Positions 18,622 through 27,831 of a stretch of 64,000 nt of DNA are shown one piece after another. Under the pieces are notes generated by a model, which was not told the origin of the DNA, did no database searches, and saw nothing but the letters and a program-made list of their open reading frames with translations. The translations under genes and the position numbers were made by a program. Each line of letters starts with the position of its first letter. The first letter of the stretch is position 1. This stretch comes from Staphylococcus sp. NRL 16/872 (GTDB lineage Bacteria > Bacillota > Bacilli > Staphylococcales > Staphylococcaceae): positions 2,046,001 through 2,110,000 of the forward strand of contig NZ_CP119327.1 in NCBI RefSeq assembly GCF_022815905.2, written 5' to 3'.

Positions 18622-18928
18622 TTCATTATACCGAATTGAGTACCTAATTAAAAGATATGATTTAGCAATAAAAGTTCGGAAAAACGGTTAAACGTGCATC
18701 ACACCGAACTTAAATTCAATTAAAAATTTTATTTTCACTTTTTGAGGGGTTTCACTTGCTTTTTTGTCGATAACATTAAACATTGAATAATCAATGTTCT
18801 TGAGAACAAATCTTTTATATATACAACAAATTTTGCGCAATACAACACAATTTCTCAATCGCTAAAGTTAAAAACACGAATGAAACATAACAATTTGAAG
18901 TAAAATAATACCTAATTTCCATTACTTA

Positions 18929-18940
18929 GAACATATGTTC
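18929..18940. promoter_or_regulatory. LexA (SOS) box-like operator
   Basis: GAACATATGTTC, extended as AGAACATATGTTCG, matches the Gram-positive LexA consensus CGAACATATGTTCG at 13 of 14 bases. It overlaps a possible plus-strand promoter (TTAGAA 18926-18931, 18-bp spacer, TATATT 18950-18955) reading toward the EamA gene. Confidence 0.65.
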
Positions 18941-19048
18941 GTATTTAATTATATTATGCTCTTTTATTGTTTGCAAGTGTTTATGCAATTCTAAATGAAT
19001 TATGCTACTATATATACGTTAATTTTTTAATAAATGAGGCGATAAACC

Positions 19049-19933
19049 TTGAATCCAAAAGTTAAAGGAATTATTGCTATTCTAATTTCTGCGGTTGGTT
19101 TTAGTTTCATGTCAGTATTTTTTAGGCTGGCAGGAGACTTACCTGTTTTTCAAAAATCTTTAGCTAGAAATTTCGTAGCAATGTTTATTCCGTTATTTTT
19201 TATCTTTAAATATAAACAGCCAATGTTCGGTAAGTTAAGCAGTCAACCTCTCTTGATGTTACGTTCTACTTTAGGACTGATTGGCGTTTTATTAAATATC
19301 TTTGCTATTGATCACATGGTGTTAAGTGATGCTGATACTTTAATGAAATTGAACCCCTTTTGGACGATATTACTAAGTTTGATTTTTCTAAATGAAAAGG
19401 TTCGTAAGTATCAAATTATCGCAATGATTGTAGCTATCTTTGGTATGTTATTTATTGTAAAACCAGAATTCTCATCTACAATGATTACGTCATTAGCTGG
19501 ACTGTTTTCAGGTATATTCGCGGCATCTGCGTACACTTGTGTTCGTGCATTAAGCACTAGAGAAGCTCCATATACTATCGTATTTTATTTTTCACTGTTT
19601 TCAGTAGTTGTATTAATTCCATTTTCAATTGCAACATTCGAACCTATGACGACTATACAAATGCTTTACCTTTTAGGTGCTGGCCTTTCAGCAGCAGTTG
19701 GTCAAATTGGAATAACATTAGCATATAGTTTCGCTCCTGCAAAAGATATTTCAATTTTCACTTATGCTTCTATTATTTTTACAGCATTATTCGGTTTCAT
19801 TCTTTTCGGAGAAACACCAGACTTTTACGCTGTTATTGGTTATGTCATTATTATCGGTGCTAGCTACTATATGTTTGAAAAAGCCCGTCGTCAAAATGTT
19901 TTACCAGAGCAACAAACTAATACTAAGGAGTGA
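19049..19933 (+). CDS. EamA (DMT superfamily) transporter
   Basis: A 294-residue inner-membrane protein with about ten hydrophobic segments arranged as two EamA repeats; the first starts [20 protein letters not shown], the second [20 protein letters not shown]. The DMT superfamily exports or imports small metabolites; the substrate is unknown. Start is TTG 19049 behind TGAGGCGA. It precedes queF by only six bases, so the two are probably one transcript, raising the possibility of a queuosine-precursor or nucleoside role, which is guilt by association only. A LexA-like operator lies about 110 bases upstream. Confidence 0.85.
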   Translation: MNPKVKGIIAILISAVGFSFMSVFFRLAGDLPVFQKSLARNFVAMFIPLFFIFKYKQPMFGKLSSQPLLMLRSTLGLIGVLLNIFAIDHMVLSDADTLMKLNPFWTILLSLIFLNEKVRKYQIIAMIVAIFGMLFIVKPEFSSTMITSLAGLFSGIFAASAYTCVRALSTREAPYTIVFYFSLFSVVVLIPFSIATFEPMTTIQMLYLLGAGLSAAVGQIGITLAYSFAPAKDISIFTYASIIFTALFGFILFGETPDFYAVIGYVIIIGASYYMFEKARRQNVLPEQQTNTKE

Positions 19934-19938
19934 GTCAG

Positions 19939-20439
19939 TTGACTAAAGGACGTCAAAAAGAAGAATTACAAGACATTACATTATTAGGTAATCAAAACAA
20001 TAAATATGAATTTGACTATACACCAGAGGTGCTTGAAACATTTGATAACAAGCATCAAGGACGAGATTATTTCGTAAAATTCAATTGTCCAGAATTTACA
20101 TCATTATGCCCTATCACTGGGCAACCCGATTTTGCTACAATTTACATCTCATATATTCCAAATGTAAAAATGGTTGAATCTAAATCATTAAAATTATATT
20201 TATTCAGTTTTAGAAATCACGGAGATTTTCATGAAGATTGTATGAACATTATTATGAATGATTTAATCGAATTAATGGATCCACATTATATTGAAGTATG
20301 GGGCAAATTCACACCACGTGGTGGTATTTCAATTGATCCATATACGAATTATGGTCGTCCTAATTCAAAATATGAAAAAATGGCCGAGCATCGTTTGATG
20401 AATCACGATATGTATCCTGAAAAAGTAGATAATCGTTAA
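19939..20439 (+). CDS. queF: QueF, NADPH-dependent 7-cyano-7-deazaguanine reductase
   Basis: A 166-residue enzyme of the short, single-domain QueF type that reduces preQ0 to preQ1, the last free-base step before tRNA-guanine transglycosylase in queuosine synthesis. Catalytic C57 lies in [15 protein letters not shown], and [15 protein letters not shown] (~79-93) is the conserved NADPH/dimer motif. I choose TTG 19939, five bases after the AAGGAGTGAG region and giving the staphylococcal length; GTG 19930 would overlap the ribosome binding site. It sits apart from queCDE (44.0-45.8 kb) and has no preQ1 aptamer that I can see. Confidence 0.95.
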   Translation: MTKGRQKEELQDITLLGNQNNKYEFDYTPEVLETFDNKHQGRDYFVKFNCPEFTSLCPITGQPDFATIYISYIPNVKMVESKSLKLYLFSFRNHGDFHEDCMNIIMNDLIELMDPHYIEVWGKFTPRGGISIDPYTNYGRPNSKYEKMAEHRLMNHDMYPEKVDNR

Positions 20440-20453
20440 AACATTGTACCATT

Positions 20454-20490
20454 TCCACTAAATTGTTCGAAAATTTAGTGGATTTTTTTA
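20454..20490 (+). terminator. queF terminator
   Basis: TCCACTAAATT (20454-20464) pairs with AATTTAGTGGA (20472-20482), a perfect 11-bp stem, followed by seven T. Confidence 0.92.
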
Positions 20491-20739
20491 TTTTTGAAAC
20501 ATTTTTCTTAAATTTACTATTGCCTATTAAAGAATTAAAGCGTATTTTATTAATATCATTTAAAATTTCATAAGAGTAAGACTATTCACGTTGAGAAAAC
20601 TTATTCTTAATATTTTATTTAGGATCAACTAATTGACTGAAAATTCTAAAAATTTTAACTTTTAAGAAATTCTATCTTTATTATTATGTATTATTAGAGA
20701 GATTTCAGTCATTAAGGGAAAGAAAGGATTGGGATATTT

Positions 20740-22245
20740 ATGGCAACAAACACTTCCCATGAACAAGCTGTTCAAACAATACCTCAGAAAGGATTTTTCG
20801 GTCACCCTCGAGGTTTAGGCGTACTTTTCTTCGTAGAATTTTGGGAGAGATTTAGTTACTATGGCATGCGTGCTATGCTTATCTTCTACATGTATTTTGC
20901 GCTTAAAGATGGTGGATTAGGTATTGATCAAACCACTGCCATGTCTATTATGTCTGTTTATGGCGCACTTATTTATATGTCTTCTATTCCTGGGGCATGG
21001 ATCGCTGATAGACTTACAGGAACACGTGGTGCCACATTGATTGGTGCTGTATTAATCATCATTGGACACATTTGTTTAAGCTTACCATTCGCAATGTTTG
21101 GCTTATTCTCTTCAATGTTCTTTATCATTATTGGTTCAGGTTTAATGAAACCAAATATTTCAAATATCGTTGGTCGTTTATATCCTGAAAATGACACACG
21201 TATGGATGCAGGTTTTGTAATCTTCTATATGTCAGTTAACTTAGGTGCGTTAATTTCACCTATCGTACTTCAACATTTTATTGATATCAAAAACTTCCAT
21301 GCTGGATTCTTAATTGCAGCCATTGGTATGGCACTAGGTTTAGTATGGTACATGCTTTTCAATAGAAAAAATTTAGGCACAGTGGGTATGAAACCAACTA
21401 ACCCACTCTCAGCAGAAGAAAAAAGAAAATATGGTTTAATCGTTGGTAGCGTTGTAGCAATCATCGTCATCGTATTATTAGTTACATACTTTACTCAAAC
21501 ATTAACATTCGATTTAATTAGTAATACAGTACTTGTACTTGGTATCGCATTACCTATCATCTACTTCACAACAATGATTCGCAGTAAAGACGTTACAGAT
21601 GTAGAACGTTCTCGTGTTAAAGCGTTCATTCCATTATTTATCTTAGGTATGTTATTCTGGGCAATCCAAGAACAAGGTTCTAACGTATTAAACATTTATG
21701 GTTTAGAACGTTCTGATATGCAAATGAATTTATTTGGTTGGACAACTAAATTCGGCGAAGCTTGGTTCCAATCAATTAACCCACTCTTCATCTTATTATT
21801 TGCCCCAGTCATTTCAACAATTTGGTTGAAAATGGGTAAAAAACAACCTAGCCTACCAGTTAAATTTGGTATTGGTACATTATTAGCTGGGCTTTCATAC
21901 ATTTTAATAGGAATTATTGGCATGAGTTATGGCAATACACACTTCTCAGTAAACTGGGTCATTTTATCATATGTCGTATGTGTAGTCGGTGAATTATGTT
22001 TATCACCTACTGGTAATAGTGCAGCTGTAAAATTAGCACCTAAAGCATTCAACGCCCAAATGATGAGTATTTGGTTATTAACAAATGCTTCAGCGCAAGC
22101 ACTTAACGGTACATTAGTTAAATTAATTAAACCGTTAGGCCAAACGAATTATTTTATCTTTTTAGGTACGGTAGCTATCGTAATTACAGTTATTATTTTA
22201 GCCTTCACCCCTAAGATTTCTAAAGCGATGAAAGGTATTCATTAA
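20740..22245 (+). CDS. dtpT: DtpT-type proton-coupled di/tripeptide transporter
   Basis: A 501-residue POT/PTR family transporter with 12-14 membrane segments. The family signature EFWERFSYYGMRAML (~29-43), with the ExxERFxYYG motif, is intact, as is GSGLMKPNISNIVGRLYP (~130-147). It imports di- and tripeptides with protons. ATG 20740 follows AAAGGATT. A second, divergent paralogue lies at 27.8-29.3 kb on the other strand. The gene ends 14 bases before the decayed IS, and no separate terminator precedes that element. Confidence 0.9.
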   Translation: MATNTSHEQAVQTIPQKGFFGHPRGLGVLFFVEFWERFSYYGMRAMLIFYMYFALKDGGLGIDQTTAMSIMSVYGALIYMSSIPGAWIADRLTGTRGATLIGAVLIIIGHICLSLPFAMFGLFSSMFFIIIGSGLMKPNISNIVGRLYPENDTRMDAGFVIFYMSVNLGALISPIVLQHFIDIKNFHAGFLIAAIGMALGLVWYMLFNRKNLGTVGMKPTNPLSAEEKRKYGLIVGSVVAIIVIVLLVTYFTQTLTFDLISNTVLVLGIALPIIYFTTMIRSKDVTDVERSRVKAFIPLFILGMLFWAIQEQGSNVLNIYGLERSDMQMNLFGWTTKFGEAWFQSINPLFILLFAPVISTIWLKMGKKQPSLPVKFGIGTLLAGLSYILIGIIGMSYGNTHFSVNWVILSYVVCVVGELCLSPTGNSAAVKLAPKAFNAQMMSIWLLTNASAQALNGTLVKLIKPLGQTNYFIFLGTVAIVITVIILAFTPKISKAMKGIH

Positions 22246-22258
22246 TTATTTTAAAAAT

Positions 22259-23022
22259 CTAATACACCAAAAGAAAAGAAGAGACCGGGATATAAAGTTC
22301 TTGGATAAGTGAAAAAAAGACAATTTCTATTGAAATAATATAGAAATTGTCTTTTTTATAAATTTTTTGATTATTTTCAGCTCGTTGAGCTGCTACTTTT
22401 CTTATATTAAGTGCCATTAACACAAAACCAAGATCTCTTTTGACTTTATTGAGTCCTCGGACAGACATCCGAGTGAAACCCAAAATAGCCTTCATAAATC
22501 CAAAAACAGGTTCCACATCAATTTTTCTTTGACTGTAGATATTTTTTGTTTCTGGTTCTGAAAGCTTTTTGTTAATTTGGGATTTAAAATATTCCCAGTT
22601 ATAATTCTTCATTATTTTTTTATTTGTTTTTGAATTGAAGTTCATACATTGATTTTTCAGAGGACATTCTGAACAATCATCACATTCATATAATTTGAAG
22701 TCTCGCTTGAAACCATACTTATCATGACGATAGGCCTATCTTTTAAAACCTAGTCGTTTATTATTCGGACAAATGAATTCGTCATTAATTTCGTCATAAT
22801 CCCAATTTTGAGTATTAAAGATGTCACTTTTATATTTTTTAGTTTTATCTTTTATAAACATTCCATATGTTATGAGTGGCGTTCGATTAAAGTCATCTAT
22901 AATTGCCATATAATTTGATTCACTACCATAACCTGCATCAGCTACAATATATTCAGGTAAATGACCGTAGGTCTCTTGAATTGAATTTAAAAATGGAATC
23001 ATCGTTCTAGTATCCGTGTAAA
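22259..23022 (-). pseudogene. IS1182-family (IS1272-like) transposase remnant
   Basis: One minus-strand frame encodes the C-terminal half of an IS1182-family transposase: FYTDTRTMIPFLNS, YIVADAGYGSESNY (catalytic-core aspartate), the cysteine cluster YECDDCSECPLKNQC, then RKIDVEPVFGFMKAILGF (with the family glutamate). The frame is broken by a single in-frame TAG at 22736-22738 and by a stop at 23024-23026, beyond which homology ends. The N-terminal half is missing. A hairpin of 16-bp arms around 22310-22350 lies at its 3' end, so the last ~30 codons are probably non-family read-through. It is a dead element. Confidence 0.85.
22736..22738 (-). other. In-frame amber stop inside the transposase remnant
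   Basis: Translation reads LGFKR, TAG, AYRHDKYGFKRDFK, with family-like sequence on both sides in the same frame. A point nonsense change, not a frameshift. Confidence 0.85.
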
Positions 23023-23234
23023 ATTACATATAAATACAAAGTATTTTGGCGAGACTCTTGAGGGAACAGGACAAGCTGAAGACTACAGGCTGAAGCTGTC
23101 CCCTAAGAAAGCGAGCCAACAATACGGAGTATTGTAAATAAAGAAGCCAGTAAATGAATTTGTTAAAACTCATTTACTGGCTATTTCTCTAGGAATTATG
23201 TCTCAGACGCTTCTTTTTTCATTTAATTAAAACT
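23023..23234. repeat. Non-coding, hairpin-rich sequence beside the IS remnant
   Basis: This stretch is unlike its surroundings and has two hairpins: CAATAC/GTATTG (23119-23134) and a perfect 13-bp AGCCAGTAAATGA/TCATTTACTGGCT (23145-23182). The rightmost part, read on the minus strand, contains CTGAGACATAATTCCTAG, distantly like GAGACCGGGATATAAAG at about 22281 on the other side of the transposase. These may be decayed ends of the element. It could also terminate the glycosyltransferase gene. Confidence 0.5.
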
Positions 23235-24737
23235 TTATCTATATTTTTCTATTTCTTCGAATAATTGTTTGTAATTTTGTATTGCAGCTCCGTATGTGAG
23301 TTCTGGTTTTGTTTTGACATTTTCTAATGGTTCATCAACAATTTTTTTCATATAATTCGCAAATTCTGTTATATTGTTTTCCTCTACTAAATATCCATTT
23401 TTTCCATGTTCAATAATTTCACTTGGTCCATATCTCACATCATAAGAAATAACTGGACAATTCATCTCAATACTTTCCATAACTGATAAACCAAATCCTT
23501 CGAATTTGCTTGTTAAAAGTGATGCTCTAGACTTTTGAAATTCAATTAAAGGCTCGCTAGTATGATCTTTAATTTTAACCTTATCGCTTAAATTGTACTC
23601 CTTAATTAATTGCTCCAATATCTCTTTTTGGTTTTGCTCGTCCTGTCCAAATATATGTAATTCAGTATTGTAGTCTTGATTTAGAAATTGCTTATAGGCT
23701 TTAATAATATGATCAATTTGTTTTTCTGGGCTCAGTCTTCCCATGAATAAAAATCGATCTTCTTTATGAATATTTTCCTTTAAAGAATGTTCATTATTTA
23801 TAAAATGTGGAATAATCGCAAACTTTTTAGAATCAATAGAAGTAACGTTTTGAATATCTTCCTTTTGTTGATGTGTAAGAACGATATATTTTGAAACTTC
23901 ATCATAATTTTCTAAAGCATATTTATAAGATCCCTTAATATTTTTTCCATTTAAATGAGAACTATGAAAGACTAGAATATTATGTGTTGGCTTAGATTGT
24001 TTTAGTAAAGGTGCATCAAGTAATCTCGCATCACAAAATACTATATCTTTCTCTTTAAATCTTTGTTCAAAATAATACTCAAACAATTTTTTCTCACTTG
24101 AAAATGTCATAAACGGTCTATTATTTTTATATGTTTGAATATAAATTAATTTGTTTTCGTCATTATTTTCAAATAATTTTTTACAATAGATATTTCCTTC
24201 CGTATCAAAATATTCTTCAACTAATCTATGGAAATTAGTGTGTGAATAATAAATTTTCCTATGCAAAATACCATTTTTGTTATATTGCCAACGCTCGATT
24301 TTACGCTTACTAATAGGTGACATAAAATCTTCAAATTCTAATATTTTCGTATTTGGATAAAATCGTCTATATAATACATATGTCTTGCCGTCATAATATC
24401 TAATAATATTACTTTCTTTTGCTACTTTCGCAGTTAGTCCTTTAATTTCATAAGGTGTTTCATTAATTTTTTCTTTTTTTAAAAATTTTGACTTTACGGT
24501 ATTTAACACTTTATAACCTGAGAGCCAATCATAAATATTTTCATACTCGGTATTCGCCGTCACTTTGCCTTCTTCTAAAAATTTTTGATAAACTTCTTGA
24601 TAATTGGCATTATAATTGGTTGTAAGTATTTTACTAGTAATATTTAATTCTTCATCTAAAAATTTAATACGACTTAATAAAGATTTGGTCCTACCTCCGT
24701 GATCTGATTTTAATATTGAGGTGATTGTATAAATCAT
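23235..24737 (-). CDS. GT4-family glycosyltransferase, TarM/TagE/GtfA-like
   Basis: A 500-residue cytosolic, probably membrane-associated retaining glycosyltransferase. The N-terminal half starts MIYTITSILKSDHGGRTKSL, like the first Rossmann fold of TarM/TagE enzymes; VFHSSHLNGKNIKGSYKYAL and IVLTHQQKEDI follow near 280-320. The C-terminal GT-B domain shows FLFMGRLSPEKQIDHIIKAY and the nucleotide-sugar motif EGFGLSVMES with E413 and E421, then SYDVRYGPSEIIEHGKNGYL. Enzymes of this group glycosylate wall teichoic acid or serine-rich adhesins. ATG 24737 follows AAGGAG. It adjoins a dead IS and is strongly AT-rich by eye, suggesting accessory origin. Acceptor unknown. Confidence 0.82.
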   Translation of the reverse strand: MIYTITSILKSDHGGRTKSLLSRIKFLDEELNITSKILTTNYNANYQEVYQKFLEEGKVTANTEYENIYDWLSGYKVLNTVKSKFLKKEKINETPYEIKGLTAKVAKESNIIRYYDGKTYVLYRRFYPNTKILEFEDFMSPISKRKIERWQYNKNGILHRKIYYSHTNFHRLVEEYFDTEGNIYCKKLFENNDENKLIYIQTYKNNRPFMTFSSEKKLFEYYFEQRFKEKDIVFCDARLLDAPLLKQSKPTHNILVFHSSHLNGKNIKGSYKYALENYDEVSKYIVLTHQQKEDIQNVTSIDSKKFAIIPHFINNEHSLKENIHKEDRFLFMGRLSPEKQIDHIIKAYKQFLNQDYNTELHIFGQDEQNQKEILEQLIKEYNLSDKVKIKDHTSEPLIEFQKSRASLLTSKFEGFGLSVMESIEMNCPVISYDVRYGPSEIIEHGKNGYLVEENNITEFANYMKKIVDEPLENVKTKPELTYGAAIQNYKQLFEEIEKYR

Positions 24738-24883
24738 ATATATGCTCCTTTAATTAAATAACAATTATTATTAAAAATACGATATTTATATGTAACTTAT
24801 TATATAATCAACCCGAATTTAGCAAAATGCAAACTATTATATTTTCAAAATATAATTAATAGACCTAAAATGGGGTATAAATG

Positions 24884-24889
24884 TATAAT
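24884..24889 (+). promoter_or_regulatory. -10 box for the lipid-kinase-family gene
   Basis: TATAAT ends 30 bases before ATG 24920, leaving almost no leader for the ATG at 24902; this supports the downstream start. Confidence 0.45.
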
Positions 24890-24919
24890 TGAACTTAAAA
24901 TATGAAAGTAGGCATTGAT

Positions 24920-25846
24920 ATGACTCAAAAATTTAATCATGGTGTGCTATTCTACCATGAACATAGTGGCCTAAAAGATATTTATGAAGGATTAGGAGAA
25001 GTAACTAAATCTCTAACTAAAATATGTAAACACTTATCCATTCAATTAAGTGAAAATGAAGGCGATATAATTAAATATTGCGAGAAAATTAAAACTCAAT
25101 CTTATAGTAGTGATGTTGATATAGCCTTTATATTAGGTGGTGATGGCACTGTTAATGAATTAGTTAATGGCGTGATGTCTAACAATCTTCATATTCCAAT
25201 TGGTGTCATTCCTGGAGGTACATTTAATGATTTTACTAAAACGTTAAATCTAGATGGTGATCATGAAAAAGCGAGTGAACAATTAGTTGATGCTCATCTT
25301 GAAACATATGATGTCATGAAAGTGAATGGCACTTATGTATTGAACTTTGTCGGATTAGGCTTAATCGTGCAAAATGCCGAAAATGTTCAAGAAGGTCGTA
25401 AAGATATCTTTGGTAAATTAAGCTATATTGGTTCAACGGTTAAAACATTAATGGACCCTGAACACTTTGACTTTAAGTTAACAGTAGATGGAGAAGAACA
25501 TACTGGCAATACTTCTATGCTTGTTATTGCCAATGGACCTAATATTGGAGGTGGACGTATTCCACTTACTGACCTTTCTCCTCAAGACGGGAAAGTAAAT
25601 AGCTTCATTTTCGATAAACAAAGCTTTAGTATCCTAAATGATGTCTTTAAGAAAAGAGATAGTATGAATTGGAATGAAATTACGCAAGGTATCGACCATC
25701 TCCCTGGCTCTCGTATCACTTTATCAACGGAGCCTGCGATGAAAGTCGATATCGATGGAGAAATTAACTTAAAAACACCTATTGAAATTGAAGTATTGCC
25801 TCAAGCACTTCAAATTCTTACTTTCTCTGAAGAAGAAAATAAATAA
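24920..25846 (+). CDS. Diacylglycerol/lipid kinase family protein (DagK_cat, YegS-like)
   Basis: A 308-residue cytosolic protein of the diacylglycerol kinase catalytic family. The nucleotide-binding motif [17 protein letters not shown] (~70-86), [18 protein letters not shown] (~94-111) and [14 protein letters not shown] near the C-terminus are characteristic. It phosphorylates a lipid or long-chain alcohol; staphylococci carry several such paralogues, including the essential DgkB, and this is not clearly that one. ATG 24920 ([17 protein letters not shown]) is preferred because an upstream ATG at 24902 has no ribosome binding site and lies almost at the predicted transcript start. Confidence 0.82.
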   Translation: MTQKFNHGVLFYHEHSGLKDIYEGLGEVTKSLTKICKHLSIQLSENEGDIIKYCEKIKTQSYSSDVDIAFILGGDGTVNELVNGVMSNNLHIPIGVIPGGTFNDFTKTLNLDGDHEKASEQLVDAHLETYDVMKVNGTYVLNFVGLGLIVQNAENVQEGRKDIFGKLSYIGSTVKTLMDPEHFDFKLTVDGEEHTGNTSMLVIANGPNIGGGRIPLTDLSPQDGKVNSFIFDKQSFSILNDVFKKRDSMNWNEITQGIDHLPGSRITLSTEPAMKVDIDGEINLKTPIEIEVLPQALQILTFSEEENK

Positions 25847-25865
25847 ATGATTTAAAAAATGAAAA

Positions 25866-25922
25866 AGCGATTAAGGTACGCCAATGATTTACATTGTCAA
25901 CTTACCTTAATCGCTATTTTTT
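25866..25922. terminator. Convergent terminator after the kinase gene and the nucleotidase gene
   Basis: AGCGATTAAGGTA (25866-25878) pairs with TACCTTAATCGCT (25903-25915), a perfect 13-bp stem, with T-rich flanks on both strands. Confidence 0.9.
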
Positions 25923-26457
25923 ATTCTTCTCCTAGGAAAAATGCTTCAACATCTTTCCAACCATTTACACGTTTAAAACGGTCTTCATTAACATTATGAG
26001 AAGCAGTAAAGATAATTGGTTCACCTTCGAATATTTGTAGTTGTCGAGGGTTATCATCTATTAAATAATCTGTCTTCACTACATTCTTACGGCCACAGAA
26101 TACAAACTGTTGTGGATCTAAGAATGGAAAGAATTCAAGTAACCACTCATATTTATCATGAAATGAAGTTGGTACATCCATTGCCGCAGTTGCAATATAA
26201 ACATCGTACTTCTTCGTCAATTTCTCAACGACTTCTTGCGCATGTGGCATCACTTGTAAATTTCTAAAGAAACTTGGTGCACGTAGAATATCACGTACTA
26301 AACCATCATGTTCAGGAATAACATGTTTTAATTTTTGTCCATTTAACGATTCCACAGTAATGCCTAACTCTGTTTTAACATTAACCGCTTCAATAATCGC
26401 GCCTAATGTATCAGCCAATACCTCATCCATATCAATTGCTATAGATTTCCTAGACAT
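25921..26457 (-). CDS. Putative 5'(3')-deoxyribonucleotidase (HAD, NT5C type)
   Basis: A 178-residue HAD-superfamily phosphatase. Motif I is DMDEVLAD with D9 (nucleophile) and D11; motif II is the TAAMD segment near 94-98; motif III/IV are K in [16 protein letters not shown] with the paired aspartates (~135-136). The family dephosphorylates deoxyribonucleoside monophosphates, and staphylococcal members carry this annotation. ATG 26457 follows AAGGGAGAG. Substrate not proven. Confidence 0.87.
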   Translation of the reverse strand: MSRKSIAIDMDEVLADTLGAIIEAVNVKTELGITVESLNGQKLKHVIPEHDGLVRDILRAPSFFRNLQVMPHAQEVVEKLTKKYDVYIATAAMDVPTSFHDKYEWLLEFFPFLDPQQFVFCGRKNVVKTDYLIDDNPRQLQIFEGEPIIFTASHNVNEDRFKRVNGWKDVEAFFLGEE

Positions 26458-26582
26458 GTAATCTCTCCCTTATTCATTACCTATATACCGTTAAAGTATA
26501 GCAAAAAACTTAAGGACAGAACAGAATTCACAATAATGACACTCAATACACACTTCTCACTACAAAAAATTATCGGAAGCTA

Positions 26583-27638
26583 TTAATACTCAAAATGTTT
26601 CAATACTTCAATCATTTTATCGTTTTGTTCAGGGAAACCTATCGTAATACGTACCCCAGTCGGGAACGGGCGCGTAATACATCCAACCTGTAACAATGCT
26701 TCATACAAGGCTTGAGGTTTATCCGTAACGACAAAAATAAAGTTAGTTTGACTTGGTAAGAAATGTTCACTTTGTGGTATCTCATAGAATTTTTGGCGTT
26801 CTACCGCGTTTTTAGCTGTCACTTCTTTCAAATACGCTTGATCCTCTAATGCCGCAATAGCCGCATATTCTGAAAGTCGCGTCACATTAAATGGTGGACG
26901 GATGATGTTCCACTTTTCAATAGCTTCATTAGTCGCCACTACATATCCTACACGTAATCCCGCTAAGCCATAAGCTTTTGAAAATGTTCTTAATAAAAAC
27001 GCATTATCAAAACGCTCTTGTAACTTTAATGTGTCAGGATAATCTTCCGCCGTCACAAATTCAAAATAAGCCTCATCAATAAGCACAGGTACATGACTAG
27101 GCACACGTTCTAAGAAATGTTCCAATTCATCATGATTAAAGTAAGTTCCTGTTGGATTATTTGGATTACATATCCATACTAACGCGGTATCATCATTGAT
27201 TTCTTTTAGAATACCTTCTAAGTCAAAGCCCCCATTCTTTAACGGGACTTGAACTACTTCAGCCGATTCGACAATTGCATTGTGATAATATTGACCGAAG
27301 GTTGCTTCACTCGTCACAATTTTATCGCCTGGTGTTAGGACTGCACGTGAAATCATTAATATTACTTCATCTAAACCTGCGCCAAATAGAATTCTTGAAG
27401 CATCTACATTTAAATGCTTACTAATCGCTTGACGCAATGTAGGAGATCCTGATTCAGGATAATAGTATAATTCATCTAAATGACTTTCGATTGCTTTTTT
27501 AACTTTAGGTGATGGCCCATACAAGTTCTCATTAGAGGCTAACTTATAAAGTTCACCCTCAATACCATGTTTTTCTTTAAGTGCTTGCGATGACAAGCCC
27601 GGTTGATATGCTGATAGTTGATTCAATTGTTGTTTCAT
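26583..27638 (-). CDS. hisC: Histidinol-phosphate aminotransferase-like enzyme
   Basis: A 351-residue fold-type I PLP aminotransferase. [11 protein letters not shown] (~34-44) begins the family, [13 protein letters not shown] (~157-169) holds the cofactor-binding Asn, DEAYFEF (~192) the Asp, [15 protein letters not shown] (~216-230) the PLP lysine and [17 protein letters not shown] the substrate arginine. HisC converts imidazole-acetol phosphate to histidinol phosphate and can also transaminate aromatic acids. There are no other his genes in the window. ATG 27638 follows AAAGGAG with good spacing; the frame extends to 27671 without support. Confidence 0.92.
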   Translation of the reverse strand: MKQQLNQLSAYQPGLSSQALKEKHGIEGELYKLASNENLYGPSPKVKKAIESHLDELYYYPESGSPTLRQAISKHLNVDASRILFGAGLDEVILMISRAVLTPGDKIVTSEATFGQYYHNAIVESAEVVQVPLKNGGFDLEGILKEINDDTALVWICNPNNPTGTYFNHDELEHFLERVPSHVPVLIDEAYFEFVTAEDYPDTLKLQERFDNAFLLRTFSKAYGLAGLRVGYVVATNEAIEKWNIIRPPFNVTRLSEYAAIAALEDQAYLKEVTAKNAVERQKFYEIPQSEHFLPSQTNFIFVVTDKPQALYEALLQVGCITRPFPTGVRITIGFPEQNDKMIEVLKHFEY

Positions 27639-27831
27639 GTACAACCACTCCTTTGTCTTAAATATAAACATTTATTTAAATTATACACTATTTAATTCAG
27701 ACTGTAGACAAGGGTTTTCTGACCGTCTATATGGTTCAATTCATCTTATAACAAAACTCATTTTTCTTTTTTGAAAATGGAAGCCCAACACATAATCATC
27801 CTTTTCAAAAATAAAAAATGATAAAACTACA

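Larger units (their letters stand above)
18182..19048. other. Long nrdI-EamA intergenic regulatory region
   Basis: 867 bases without a convincing gene. Reading leftwards for nrdI: a -10 TATAAT (18625-18630), two NrdR boxes, a third NrdR-like site (18422-18437) and a terminator-like hairpin just before nrdI. Reading rightwards: a LexA-like operator (18929-18940) and an inverted repeat AACATTGA/TCAATGTT around 18779-18798. An 85-codon open frame at 18434-18691 runs through the operators and is not a gene. Confidence 0.75.

Noticed and set aside
18434..18691. 85-codon open frame between nrdI and the EamA gene
   Set aside because: It runs through the NrdR boxes and promoter, has no ribosome binding site and an unnatural composition; it is regulatory DNA.
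18700..19048. Possible preQ1 aptamer before EamA-queF
   Set aside because: TTGAGGGGTTTCAC looked suggestive but lacks the paired CCCTC and the A-rich tail.
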